DNA from: Pratylenchus scribneri
Lineage: Eukaryota > Nematoda > Chromadorea > Rhabditida > Pratylenchidae
Direction: 5' to 3'
DNA length: 64,000 nt
NCBI GenBank assembly: GCA_030063045.1
Contig: JAQSEB010000005.1
Span: 1,253,001-1,317,000 of the forward strand
The notes below the pieces were generated by a model. It saw nothing but the letters and a program-made list of their open reading frames with translations. It did no database searches and had not been told where the DNA came from. Position 1 is the first letter of the stretch, and the number at the start of each line of letters is the position of its first letter. Shown here piece by piece: positions 1-11,471 of this stretch. The translations under genes were made by a program, and so were the position numbers.

Positions 1-2298
1 TATATTCAATTTTCGACTTCTCTATCAAACAAATCCACATCCACGGAGGTTAATAAAAGTTTATCCATGAATCATTCATCTACAAACAATTCGGATTACG
101 AAAGCCCAGCAGCAGGTTAATTCCCCCTTTCTTTTTTCTGATCAAAATTTTTAAAAACATAAAATATGGTTTGGGTTAGAATTAGAAATTATTAAAAAAC
201 ATTTAATTAGCTTTTTTAGTGGAAATAAAATAAAAATTATCCCCTTCTTTTCAAAGAATATTTCCGGCAAAAACAGCGAAATTATCGTGAAAGAAAATAT
301 GCAGAATTGGAGGGAAGACGCATTCCAACAGATTCCGGATCAAAACATTTTTGTTCAAGTGGCACAATTTTTGGTAAATTTTTTAATTAATTAACTGGAG
401 GTATTTACTCATAAAAAACCATTGAATTTACGCATAATTTTGATATCAAAATACCAGCATTTTTTGAAGCAATCCATGAACAAAATTTAGATTTATAATT
501 AAGATTGCCTAGACTTAAGGAAAATATGTGGACCCCGTACCTAATTAAATTATTGCAAGTTTTATGCCCCCAAAAATTGATTTTTCGAAACGAAAAATAT
601 TTTTTGTAACTTAAGAACAAAAGACACAAAATATTTGGAAAAAAATTTTTTGAAAAAAATGAAATAAAAAATTTTTGAAAAATCTAAAACACAAAATTTT
701 TGAAAAAATGATGAAAAATCTAAAACACAAAATTTTTGAAAAAATGAAATAAAAAATTTTTGAAAAATCTAAAACACAAAATTTTTGAAAAAATGAAATA
801 AAAAATTTTTGAAAAATCTAAAACACAAAATTTTTGAAAAAATGAAATAAAAAATTTTTGAAAAATCTAAAACACAAAATTTTTGAAAAAATGAAATAAA
901 AAATTTTTGAAAAATCTAAAACACAAAATTTTTGAAAAAATGAAATAAAAAATTTTTGAAAAATCTAAAACACAAAATTTTTGAAAAAATGAAATAAAAA
1001 ATTTTTGAAAAATCTAAAACACAAAATTTTTGAAAAAATGAAATAAAAAATTTTTGAAAAAATCTAAAACACAAAATTTTTGAAAAAATGAAATAAAAAA
1101 TTTTTGAAAAAATGAAATAAAAATTTTTTGAAAAACAAATACAAAAATTTTGAAAAGCAAAACACAAATTTTTGCAAAACAAGAACACCTAATTTTAAAA
1201 ACATAATTTTCGGAATCCCAGGATTTTAGGAGTATATCAATTCCCATCAATTACAAATTTAATTAAATTCCCCCATACTTTTCACAGTTCTCATTCTACT
1301 CTCCTTCACCTTGTTGGGCATTCCAATTTGGCTTACACTGGATTCTATGCGTGCAAATTGCGTTAATGAGAATTATTATGGCAATGCGGAGGAAGAGAAA
1401 AGATTTTGCACAAATTTGACGGAATTTCTCTCAACTGGCCAATTCCCTACATTACAACAATTCACTGTGGACTTCATGAAAACATTCAAAACACATTGGC
1501 TTTTGATCATTCGCGAACAGCTTGAGAAAGTGGAATCGACGGATTGGCGAGGGTAAGTTTTTGAAGGGGTTTACTTTAAAATTTGCCTAAATTATTTAAT
1601 TTAATTCATTGAGCTCAATTTTTATATGACTTAATAAATAAATGCGAAAAATAGTAACGGATCACTGATTTATCCTAAACCCAAAGCCTTAAACTAATTT
1701 GATAGATCTCGTCGAAACGCATAATTTGATTATATTTTGACTCGGGTTTAATCAATTATAACTTAGTTTTGAACCAAAAACCAAAATTGGTTTGAACCGT
1801 TTAATACCCTTTAATTGTTGACCAAACCAAAATTGGTTTGAACCGTTTAATACCTTTAATTGTTGACCAAACCAAAATGGGTTTAAACCGTTTAATACCC
1901 TTTAATTGTTGACCAAACCATAACAAATTATATACCATTCAATGTTTCTTGGTCTTGACCACCTCTATCCAATTTGGATGGTTTGAGAATGTAGGGCAAA
2001 CCCTTAAGCCATTATTTAGCTTATTATACTCTTTTTCGATATTTTTAATAATTAAATTTAAAACATTACAATTATTGACAAATTAAAAAAATATTTATCT
2101 AAATTTAAAGGTGGATTCAAACGATTGTTGCCTACACAAAATTCACAATTCAATTCTGTTGGAGTTTGGTGCAACCAATTTTCGCCTTTTTTGTCGACTA
2201 TTTCTCACATTTATGGGTTTATTATGTTCAGCCATTTATGCAACAGAGTAAGAAAATTTGTGTGCCAAATTAATAATTAAAATTGCATTTCAGATTAA
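1..2298 (+). CDS. 3' part of an uncharacterised single-pass membrane protein gene (5' end outside window)
   Basis: Five spliced segments keep one reading frame: 1-115, 257-373, 1288-1552, 2111-2247 and 2294-2298, each with GT...AG borders and matching phases (1,1,2,1). About 210 residues are visible. The order is a Ser/Asn-rich N-part, a charged stretch rich in R, K, Y and E (exon 2), one strongly hydrophobic segment at the start of exon 3 (VLILLSFTLLGIPIWLT), a region with several Cys and one NLT glycosylation sequon, and an aromatic, amphipathic tail in exon 4 (W, F and Y rich). A type II or single-pass topology is inferred from the lone transmembrane segment. The last intron is only 46 nt and the last exon adds one Asn plus TAA; reading through it gives a tail nine residues longer (SKKICVPN in place of N). 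I do not recognise the family. The start codon is not certain; an in-frame ATG lies at 67. Confidence 0.6.
640..1180. repeat. AT-rich tandem repeat, about 49-bp unit, roughly 8 copies
   Basis: The phrases ATCTAAAACACAAAATTTTT and GAAATAAAAAATTTTTG alternate with a period of about 49 bp through intron 2 of the membrane-protein gene. Minus-strand open frames over it are low-complexity Phe/Lys products of the repeat and are not genes. Confidence 0.9.
1655..2025 (+). mobile_element. MITE family 1 copy with internal 46-bp minisatellite (about 3 units)
   Basis: This is a member of the most abundant family in the window. The left arm carries GATAGATCTCGTCGAAACGC. The core repeats a 46-bp unit containing ACCAAACCAAAATTGGTTTG and CCGTTTAATACCC. 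The right arm carries ATACCATTCAATG and ends near AAACCCTTAAGCCATT. The arms are imperfect inverted repeats of each other. It lies in intron 3 of the membrane-protein gene. Confidence 0.75.
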
Positions 2299-2599
2299 TG
2301 AATTCCCAACTCAAAAGTCAGAACAGATGGATTTATTTTTATATTGACCGGAATGATGGATGGAGGAACAACCAAAAATCAAACTATAATTCCTCAAAAC
2401 CTTAAACCATTCTATGAAATTTTTAATTATATTTATTTTTTATTTTTTGCCCATTTTAATATCTTTATGCTGTAACAATTTTATTCATGACACAAATTTC
2501 ATATAAAAACATCATTAAAAATAAAATAAATATATTTTTAAATGAAAAATGTCGGAATGAAATTTTTTGCCATCGACATTCGAAATAATACCGAATATT

Positions 2600-3040
2600 G
2601 ACGGTCAGGTACCCTTCATAAGCTTTTGGCCAATAACTCAAAAAAAGGGAAAGAAACAATTCGGGAAAGCGATTTGACATTTGAAAAACCCAAAATGCCC
2701 TCCAAAAGTAGACTAATAAAATCAACAAGGAAACACCTAATTTAAGAAGACATTATTATACCATTTGAGGAATCCAAAAAAATACCCTCAAAAATTAGCT
2801 AATTTAAATTTTAACAAATCTAGAATTTAAAAAGTTACATGTCTTTGAGTGTAACATACCTGAATTTTTTGATGAAAAGCCCTTATTTTGCAAATTGTTT
2901 TTAATTCTCAAAAATTTAGAAAAGCCACTTTTTAGAGGACATTTAGGGCTTTAAAATGGCCTATCACCTTCACAAATTGGTTGCTTCCCTTTTGGGCTAT
3001 GGCCAAAAGAATGGCACCGAATCGGTGGATTTTCCCATTT
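2600..3040. mobile_element. MITE family 2 copy (long inverted repeats), degenerate
   Basis: The left arm contains GGCCAATAACTC, AAACAATTCGGGAAAGCGAT and a GCCCTCCAAAAGT motif. The right arm carries the reverse complement: CCACTTTTTAGAGGACATTT, AAATTGGTTGCTTCC and GGGCTATGGCCAAAAGAATG. Arms of about 100 bp flank an AT-rich spacer. The same arms recur at many sites in the window. Confidence 0.65.
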
Positions 3041-3786
3041 CACCAATGACAATCTGAAGCCATTCAATTCATCTCAAATTTCATCGCTTTTACTTTCTCA
3101 AATAACTTTGCTTTGGTCAAATCTTTCTTTTTTGCATTAAAAATTAATTTATCCATATTTAAGGAGGAGGCCGATGAAGGTGTTCTACATTCCACTCCTG
3201 TAGATGTTTCCTTTTCACAAAAACATTCCCATTTTGTCGTTTTTTGCCAATATTCAATGAATATAGGGAGCACAGCAAACCACATTTATGGGGCGAGGCA
3301 TAATTCTTTAATAGTTTTTTTATGAATTTATGCCAAAAAATGGAAAACAATGATTCTGAAAATTACTTCGCCCTTATTCCGGAAATAATATTTTTAAAAG
3401 TACCATTATTCTGGAAAATATTTGCGAAAAGGGTGAACGATGAACCCAAATTAATTTAAGGAATTTATTTTCAATAAATGGCCAAAACTTGCACTTTTAT
3501 ATGAAAACATTAGTCAAAAAATAGTTTAGTGCTTTAAAAGTTGTGCTAGAACAAAATTAGTTACACGCCCAAAATGAGGCACATTACTAATAAGTAATAA
3601 TTTTGTGCGTATTGAAGCCTCACAAATATTTTTATGCATTGAAGGTTTTCCTTGTAAGATTAATGGATTATAATGAAAATGAATGAATTTTTCATAACAA
3701 AATCAATCCAAATCCAACGGAATTTGCCGGTAAATATTTAAATCTTCCATTTCCTTTCTTTCACTTATTATTCTTACCAAAACCAG

Positions 3787-3978
3787 TTAAATCATTTTAT
3801 TCCACCCCGTCGGCATTGGCATCCATTCTCTGAGCCAATTATCAATGCACTAACAACAACAATTATCGGGACTGCCTATGCTTGGATTGGAATGGGTCAT
3901 CCATCCTCCTCCTCCTCATTCACAATACTTTGTCTCATTTATTTTTTATTTTCACACCGAGACTCGGGAGATGGCTAG
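3787..3978 (+). other. Possible orphan coding exon (weak)
   Basis: After a splice-acceptor-like CCAAAACCAG an open frame runs to a TAG. It encodes a Pro/Arg/His-rich start followed by a hydrophobic stretch (INALTTTIIGTAYAWIGMG), a Ser run and a second hydrophobic stretch. It could be an alternative 3' exon of the upstream membrane-protein gene or chance. No phase-matched partner exon was found for this frame. In the phase that does match exon 4 at 2247 the frame stops after about 15 codons. Confidence 0.2.
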
Positions 3979-4059
3979 GACACGTAAATTTTAAGGCCAT
4001 TAAACCATTTTTCTGGCAGATTTTTTGATTACACAATAATAATTCGAAAGAATTAATTA

Positions 4060-4520
4060 ATTTTAAATTATTTTTCGAAATTTTTACTATTTTTAAATTA
4101 TTTTTCAATTCATTTCTCAAAAAAATTAATTTTTTAATAATTTTTATTTTTAAAATATTTTTCAAATCATTTCTCAAAAAAATTATTTTTTTAATAATTT
4201 TTATTTTTTAATTTTTTTCAAATCATTTCTCAAAAAAATTATTTTTTAATAATTTTTATTTTTTTATTTTTTTCAAATCATTTCTCAAAAAAATTATTTT
4301 TTAATAATTTTTATTTTTAAAATATTTTTCAAATGAATTAATTTAATAATTATAAAAATTATTTTCTGATGATATTTTAAAATTAATTTTTATTTTTTTA
4401 TTTAATTATTTTCGGAACAATTAATTTTTTTATAATTAAATTTTAAATTATTTATTTTTCTAAAATTATTTTTTTAAATTTATAATTAATTTATTTTTTA
4501 TTTACAAAATTATTTTACCT
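4060..4520. repeat. AT-rich imperfect tandem repeat
   Basis: CAAATCATTTCTCAAAAAAA and TTAATAATTTTTATTTTT recur with a period of about 60 bp for about four copies, then decay into A/T-only sequence. No coding potential is visible. Confidence 0.7.
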
Positions 4521-5184
4521 TTACCCCATTTTTAATCCACTTTAAAGTTTAAAATAATCCCAATTCAAAAATAAACCCATTGACTATTTCAATGTTTTTC
4601 TTCGCCTCTTAAAATCCTTCCACACAACAAACACAATTCAATTAGGAATTGGCTTACAAAGTGGGCCCACTTCTTTTCCCAATTCTCATTTGTTTTTCCA
4701 TAAACCCAAACAAATTTTTTACCCACTCTTTCTCACCGGAAAATATTTGTAATCCCTGTGGCATTTTTGGCCGTTTCTCACCTCACATTTTTTCCTCTTT
4801 CCTTTTGGTATTTGCCAAGGCCTATGCCCACCTTCCACCCACCCTTGGCCCATTGTTTGCCAACGGAACCGTTAATTTCCGCATTTTGGCCCATTCCTAA
4901 ATTCTGCTGGTTTCCCTATGCCAAAGCACACGCACAAGAAAAATGAACCAAAAAACAAATAATATAGGTGGAAAACATTGGTGCATGCGCCCCCCCCCCC
5001 CCGTAATTTTTGGCCTCCGAATTCTGGAATTGTTAGTTCTGATTTTGCTGAAATCTGAATGACAAAAATGCCTTCCACCACCTCATTCTCCATGGAGAAT
5101 ATTTATTTAAATTTTTATTAAGAAATTTTGTGTTTTTATTAATTTTAAATTTGGACAAACATGACGGATTGAATGCCTATACCC

Positions 5185-5475
5185 ATTCTGTTGTCCATAG
5201 CTCATCAATAAGAAAGAAACCAATCAAGGGAAGGCGATGTGACATTTTAAAGTCCTAAATGCCCTCTAAAAAGTGGCGTGGCTTTCTAATTTTTATAATG
5301 TTAAAACAATTAAGCAGTTTTCCTCCAAAATTTAGGATTTTTGCAAATAAAGACATGCAGCTTTTTTTTGAAAAATTGGAATTGATAACTTAAAATAAAC
5401 CTATAAAAGACACTACATGGCTTTCCAATGGTACATCGCCCCTTTCCAAATTGGTAATTTTTATTGCTGAGTTGT
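5185..5475. mobile_element. MITE family 2 copy
   Basis: The left arm has CCATAGCTCATCAATAAGAA and AAGGCGATGTGACATTTTAA, followed by GCCCTCTAAAAAGTGGC. The right arm is more degraded (ACATGGCTTTCCAATGGTAC, then TCCAAATTGGT). Total length is about 290 bp, like the other family 2 copies. Confidence 0.55.
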
Positions 5476-5733
5476 AAACCAAAAACCAAAAAATTAGTAC
5501 GTTAACCCAACCTTTTAATTCTCACCCGTTTTTGGTCAATGTTTGAGTATTCTTGTTTGATTCTTTAAAATTTCCAAATATTGTTTTCCCGGGCTTTCTG
5601 GACGTAGAACACAAATCCGGATCTGGCATCTTTTTCGTCCGTCCGGGGTCAATTCCACAAAAGACAAAGAGCTGTGCTAATATGGGCGATTTCACAAATT
5701 CTGCAAAAAACGTTTTTAGACCCCGCAAACCAC

Positions 5734-5917
5734 ATACCATTTTGTAGTAGATCTCATCGAGACGCATCGATTGGTAAAAAATATGTTAGCTTTTGACTCA
5801 ATATAAGAAAGTTTTAAACCAAAAACATAGAAATTGATTTAAACGGTTTAACACTTTATCTTTTGGAATATTTTATATACCATTCGATGCGTCTCGATGA
5901 GATCTACAAAATGGTAT
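5734..5917. mobile_element. Compact 184-bp palindromic MITE related to family 1 ends
   Basis: The left end reads ATACCATTTTGTAGTAGATC then TCATCGAGACGCATCGA. The right end is the reverse complement except for a three-base TAG insertion on the left. The shared core AGATCTCATC(A/G)AGACGCATC also forms the arms of the family 1 minisatellite MITEs. This copy has no internal minisatellite. Confidence 0.75.
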
Positions 5918-6984
5918 AAGGTTTCAATAGTCTAAAACCTATTTCTGATTTATTAGAAGTCAAAAATTTATATTTGCATAATTGTGGAATCGATCTAGCA
6001 CCCTTTTCATGATATATAACCATCTTTGTAAGGCATTGTTCACTTTTACCAATAAAATGCTAAAATGAAACGGAGCTAATCTTAATAATTTTTGAAGCCA
6101 TATTTTCTGGTACCGTAATTCCGAAGAATTGCCCCTTTTTTTATCATCAACCAGTTCTCTCAATTTTGACTTTTTCCTCCGGCATATTTCAACCCTTGTA
6201 ATTTGAATTCCTTCCTCTTTAAATTCAAATCCATTAAAAAATGAAAAGAGAATGAAAAATCCTTTTTTGTGTCTGCTTTTACTCCCAAAATCCAACATTA
6301 TTTTCCACTTTATATCCAATAATTCGGACAAAGAATTGTCCTAATTGCAGGCAAAAAGAGACACCCTTCTCTTTTTTCTCATATTTAATTCTGCGTACTT
6401 CTCCCACTTTGGCCAAATAAATTCGGCTTTTCCTTCAGCTTTTCCCAGCAACAAAGCGGGCACAAATTGGTCATCATCCTAACCCCTTTCCATCCCATCA
6501 AAAAAGGCGTCAAATTTCGCCCATTGCGCCAGCTTCCAACAAAAAGAAAGAACCAAATTCCGCTTCCTCTTTAGGTTTTGGGACCTCACTTGGCCCTCTC
6601 CGGCAGGGCGGATGGCACAACCAAAAGGGAAGAAGAAAGGGGGAACAAATTGGGTCTTGGCCCTTTCCACATACCCAAAAAAGAGGGGTAAACAAGGGGG
6701 AAGGGAAAGGCCAACAAGCTTTACATTGTTTTCGGCACAATTCGGCGTGTGCAACCGTCCGTTAAAACATTATTTTGGGTCACATTTTTTGGGGGTTGGC
6801 TTTTCACCACTTACAATTTAGACACAACCGATGGCATTTGTATTTCCCGCGAAGCACTTCCACTTTTTCAACAAGCGCGGTGCCCATCCCTTCCCCCAAA
6901 TTCATTTTCCATTCAAATTCAGTCATCCAAAGCAAATTTTTCTGAATAGTATTTTAATTTGCTAAAAAATACATTGAAAATATC

Positions 6985-7315
6985 AAATAATGGTTTAAGG
7001 GTTTAAAACATACATTCACAAACCAAATATACCCAAATTGGTTAGAGCTTGTCAAAACGCATTGAATGGTATATAATTTGTGAATGGTTTGGTCAACAAT
7101 TAAAGGGTATTAAACGGTTTAAACCAATTTTGGTTTGGTCAACAATTAAAGGGTATTAAACGGTTTAAACCAATTTTGGGTTGATGGTTCAAAACTAAGC
7201 TAGAATTTATTAAATAGAAAGACAAAATATAATAAAATGATGCATTTTAATTGGGATCTACGATTGATATAAATTTAACGAATAGAATAAACTTCTGAAC
7301 CGTTAATAATCTTTT
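6985..7315 (-). mobile_element. MITE family 1 copy with about 2 minisatellite units
   Basis: It is in reverse orientation to the 1655 copy: it starts AATGGTTTAAGGGTTTA, then AGAGCTTGTCAAAACGCATT, then the 46-bp units with GGGTATTAAACGGTTTAAAC. It lies just upstream of the poly-C tract and the first exon at 7458. Confidence 0.7.
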
Positions 7316-7371
7316 AGACATTTTCAATGTACTTTTTCGACAAATTTAATATTTCTTAAAGACATTTTTTA

Positions 7372-7391
7372 CCCCCCCCCCCCCCCCCCCC
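7372..7391 (+). repeat. Poly-C tract, 20 C
   Basis: This is an uninterrupted run of 20 cytosines in AT-rich surroundings, 67 bp upstream of the ATG at 7458. It is one of several long mono-C/mono-G tracts in the window. Confidence 0.95.
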
Positions 7392-7440
7392 ACTCAAGCG
7401 ATTTCATTCATTCATGGCCATCCATTTGAATTAAATGGAA

Positions 7441-7457
7441 TAAATTGCAGATTAAAA
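7441..7457 (+). promoter_or_regulatory. Probable trans- or cis-splice acceptor just before an ATG
   Basis: The sequence TAAATTGCAG ends at 7450, and the first ATG follows after only 7 nt (ATTAAAA ATG). A TTGCAG/TTTCAG acceptor this close to a start is typical of SL trans-spliced nematode mRNAs. A cis-spliced 5'UTR intron is the alternative. Confidence 0.5.
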
Positions 7458-7611
7458 ATGAGTGGAAGCAGTGATAATTCGGGTCCCATTGTAAGCGGCA
7501 AGAAAAAACGACATCCACAATTGCTTAAATTGGTGCCCTCCCGGGCCAAATCATGCACCGATTTTAGCGACCGTCTACCGCTGTTGCCTTCATCGATGGC
7601 AGCGGCTGCTT
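7458..7611 (+). CDS. First exon 1a of upstream Ser/Pro-rich transcript (possible long rabphilin isoform)
   Basis: It starts at ATG 7458 directly after an acceptor-like TTGCAG and ends T|GTGAGT in phase 1. It encodes 51 residues beginning MSGSSDNSG, with a basic stretch KKKRHPQLLKLVPSRAKSC and an Ala-rich end. The phase fits the exon at 11050. No domain is recognised. It is one of two alternative first exons, the other being at 9748. Confidence 0.5.
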
Positions 7612-8639
7612 GTGAGTTTTTGGTTTTAAAGTTATTATTAGATTTGATGAGAAAAACAAGAAAATAATATTTTTAAGAATTTATTTCATTTTTTAACGTA
7701 ATTTTTTTTTACCTATTTAGCACTTTTGGGGAAAATCAACTAGAAAAATATACACGTTTTTAGCGAAAAATAAAACCAAAAAAATTTTTTTGGGGGGGAG
7801 GGGGACAAACTACACTATTACCGAAAAATATATTAAAACCCAAAAATGACCTATTTTGAAATTCCCAAAAATATTTTTCACAAAAATAGACACTTATTTT
7901 ACATTTTTTGCCACCTAAAAATCCGTTCCCTACTTATAAATTAAATAATGTGTTAAGCGAATCTACTTATTTTTATTTTTGACTTTTTAGTTATAAGAAA
8001 AGAACGCTAGAAGCTGGAATTTGCTGAAAGAGGCAAATAAAAGTTAATTAATTTCCTGTTTGTTGCCATTTGACCAATAATGGGAATATTAAAAGAAATA
8101 AGTCATTGTTTTCTTGAATGAAAAATACGGGAATATTTGGAACAAAAGTCGTCAGATTATTAGTAAAAAATTAGAACAGGGTTGATGAAAAAAGGGAAAC
8201 GGAAAAAAGGATTAATGGGACATACTGGGAATGTGGTGGGAATGTTGAACAAAATTAACAATTAATCCTCGGTCCCCGCGGTTATGCCAACATAGGAATG
8301 CCAACAGGAAATTCCCCGGAGAATTATGTGACATTCACTTTATTCGGCTCCAATTTTCACCCATTAGCTTCAGGCTTGTTAAAAGGGAAATAGGAGAGAA
8401 AATGACACCTTCGACCTTCATTGACATTCGACAATGCGAACAAAAATCCGCTAATTCCAATATTGTTCATACATAGCTTCCATTCTGTTCCATTCAACCA
8501 CTTATTAGTTCGATTTTCTGCCTTTTTCTGTCTTGGGCATTCTCGGCAGGAAAATTGGAATAATTTTTTATTTTTTACTGAAATTTTTCCAGCATATAAA
8601 AGCATTTAAATAGATGTTCCTTCTAGCTATTTTTTAATA

Positions 8640-9575
8640 CAATTCTGATTTCTAAAATTTTATTCTGATTTGTAATTGTAATTGTAATTCTGATTTGCAA
8701 TTGTAATTGTAATTCTGATTTATAATTGTAATTGTAATTCTGATCTGATTTGTAATTGTAATTCTGATTTGTAATTCTGATTTGTAATTGTAATTCTGAT
8801 TTGCGATTGTAATTGTAATTCTGATTTGCGATTGTAATTGTAATTCTGATTTGCGATTGTAATTGTAATTCTGATTTGCGATTGTAATTGTAATTCTGAT
8901 TTGTAATTCTGATTTGTAATTGTAATTCTGATTTGCGATTGTAATTGTAATTCTGATTTGCGATTGTAATTGTAATTCTGATTTGCGATTGTAATTGTAA
9001 TTCTGATCTGCGATTGTAATTGTAATTCTGATTTGCGATTGTAATTGTAATTCTGATTTGTAATTGTAATTGTAATTCTGATCTGATTTGTAATTGTAAT
9101 TCTGATTTTTAATTCTGATTTGTAATTGTAATTCTGATTTGCGATTGTAATTGTAATTCTGATTTGTAATTGTAATTCTGATTTGCGATTGTAATTGTAA
9201 TTCTGATTTGCGATTATAATTGTAATTCTGATTTGCGATTGTAATTGTAATTCTGATTTGCGATTGTAATTGTAATTCCGATTTGCGATTGTAATTGTAA
9301 TTCTGATTTGCGATTGTAATTGTAATTCTGATTTGCGATTGTAATTGTAATTCTGATTTGCGATTGTAATTGTAATTCTGATTTGCGATTGTAATTATAA
9401 TTCTGATTTGCGAATGTAATTGTAATTCTGATTTGCGATTGTAATTGTAATTCTGATTTGCGATTGTAATTGTAATTCTGATTTGCGATTGTAATTATAA
9501 TTCTGATTTGCGATTGTAATTGTAATTCTGATTTGCGATTGTAATTGTAATTCTGAATTGTAATTCTTATTAATT
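8640..9575. repeat. 25-bp minisatellite, about 35 copies
   Basis: The dominant unit is TTCTGATTTGCGATTGTAAT followed by TGTAA. Variants have TTTGTAATTG in place of TTTGCGATTG. The more homogeneous units are in the middle and right part; the left edge is degenerate. It lies between alternative first exons 1a and 1b. No open frame in it is credible. Confidence 0.95.
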
Positions 9576-9747
9576 CTGATTTCTGAAGAAAAAAATTCTA
9601 AAAATTATTCCTATTTTCCCTTAAGTAATGCATAATGCTATCCTAAAATTACAAATTCTTATTATATTTCTTTATCGAGCATTTTTGAAAAATGCTTTAG
9701 CAGCCAATTTGGACCATTTAAATCCCCCTCTTGACTAAATACAAAAA

Positions 9748-9877
9748 ATGTTCACCAATTCGACCTCCTCCCAATTGGCCATTTCCTTATTATCCTCCTC
9801 GGCCATTGCTGATGGGCCTTCTCCACCTCCTTCACGTCCGCTTTCATCGATTTCTCATTTAGTGCTGGCCCGGCAAC
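9748..9877 (+). CDS. Alternative first exon 1b of upstream Ser/Pro-rich transcript
   Basis: ATG at 9748 opens 43 codons (Ser/Thr/Pro-rich, beginning MFTNSTSSQLAIS and ending HLVLARQ) and meets C|GTAAGT in phase 1 at 9877. The donor is a strong consensus. The phase is the same as exon 1a, so either can join the exon at 11050, giving Leu at the junction in both cases (TTG or CTG). It would encode a different N-terminus from an internal promoter. Confidence 0.5.
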
Positions 9878-11049
9878 GTAAGTCCACCTCAACTGGATTC
9901 ATTCATTCATTCATTTCAAGGCTTGTGCTTTTGGGCTCCATGGTTTTGGTAGATGGAGCCCCTTCTAGTAATTCTCTAGGGGAATGCGAAATTGAGGAAG
10001 AAAAAGCCAATGCCCCCGCCGGTGAAAAGAAAGGGGGAAACTCCCCAAAATGAATACTCCCAATTTCTCCTTTTGCATTTTAAAAGCCGCCCCACCTTTT
10101 TCCACCATTTCTTCCAATTCAAAAAGACAAAACGGAAAAATCCACACAATGTTTTAAGGTAATATTCGCCGGAAAGGCCCCTCATGGATTTGTTGTCTTC
10201 TCATTACTCAATCCAAGAAAAACAGAAAAAATCCCTTTGGATGGTCTTGGGGGCTCCTTTAAAGTTTAAAAACTCGCATCATTTCCCTTCCCATTTTCCG
10301 CTCATTCATTGGGTGTTCCATTGTTTCCCATATTCGAAAAATTGGCTTTTTTAACTTTTAAAAATTTTACCCAAAATGAAGCCAAAATTAAATGAAATTT
10401 TGACTGTTTTTATTCACTTCCTCCGGTCCATCTTTAGGCCATCAACAGGTAGATTCTAGTTAGGGAAAATTATGTTTTTCTGGAGCTTGTAGACATCCTT
10501 TATCGTTAATTGATAGCTCATTCGATTCCAAATGTTCGATTTAGTTGGATTAATACTAATTCTGACCACACATTTGTTTACATTTAAAATTCTAAACCGG
10601 TTTAAAGCAAAATTCCAATTGGTTATAACTTGGTTCAAACCACTTAAATGGATATAAATTAAAATTTTATAAGTAATACTGACCTAGCGAATCGATATAG
10701 CAATAAATTAAGGTTGTACGATAATTAGAACATATCGGGATTCAGAATTAGCAGAAAATCACACAATATAATGCTATTTTATTGAATATTTTCTATTTGA
10801 AGTACATTTTATAACAAAATGATTGAGTAAATTTAAGTGATATGAAAGTCATGGTAAAAAAAAGTCCGGATTTTTGTATATTTTATAACAAAATAATTGA
10901 TTAATTTTATTCTTCCAAAAGTTATGGCCATAAATTAAAAATGCAAGATTATATTTTTTATTTCATTGGAAGAGAATTTCTAACTAATGCACATTTATTT
11001 TTGGGTCTCCATAATTTTCCTCTAAAAGAGATAAAATTTATTTTTTTAG

Positions 11050-11471
11050 TGTCCGCTGCCCGTGATTCTGGCACACCGCCTCAATTTGGCCCATTCTCGC
11101 CATTCGGAAGCACCACATCCAACAACGCACCAAACATTCGGCCCTCATCCGCATCTTCGGCTGCCTTTTTTGGTGGTGGCGGAGAAAGCGAGGCTGGCAC
11201 AAATTCCGCGCCATCCGCTTCAACACCTCAACGGAAGCCTTCACGTTCCGCCCGCCTATGCTGTTCATTTCGCCGGACTCTGCGTCGAGGCAACACTCCA
11301 ACGGCGGCAAAACGGCTTCTCTCCCAAACGGATTCGAATCAATCGGCACCGACCACAAATGAAAATGGTGCTGAAGTTGGGAAGAAGAAAGGTTCAGTGG
11401 GCTCAGTTGTGTTGTCGGCACAAGAGGAAAGTCAGCTGCTGGCAAAAGCTTGGCAACAGCAACCAAGAAAG
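11050..11471 (+). CDS. Ser/Ala/Pro-rich internal exon of upstream transcript
   Basis: The acceptor is TTTTTTTAG and the donor is AAG|GTGAAC. The exon is 422 nt, phase 1 in and phase 0 out. It encodes about 140 residues, Ser/Ala/Pro/Gly-rich and probably disordered, with a basic, Cys-containing patch RSARLCCSFRRTLRRGNTPT and a KKKG stretch. Base composition is clearly less AT-rich than the flanks and only one frame looks coding. No family is recognised. Confidence 0.6.

Larger units (their letters stand above)
2299..7450. other. Gene-poor interval with repeats
   Basis: No convincing spliced gene was found. It contains degenerate family 2 inverted-repeat copies (2600-3040 and 5185-5475), an AT-rich tandem array (4060-4520), a 13-C tract (4990-5002), a compact palindromic MITE (5734-5917) and a family 1 MITE copy (6985-7315). 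Segments 4640-4900 and 6480-6760 are less AT-rich, with recurrent GGCCATTT/GGCCAAAA motifs and overlapping open frames on both strands. None of those frames has a recognisable domain. A possible isolated exon at 3787-3978 is described separately. Confidence 0.6.
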
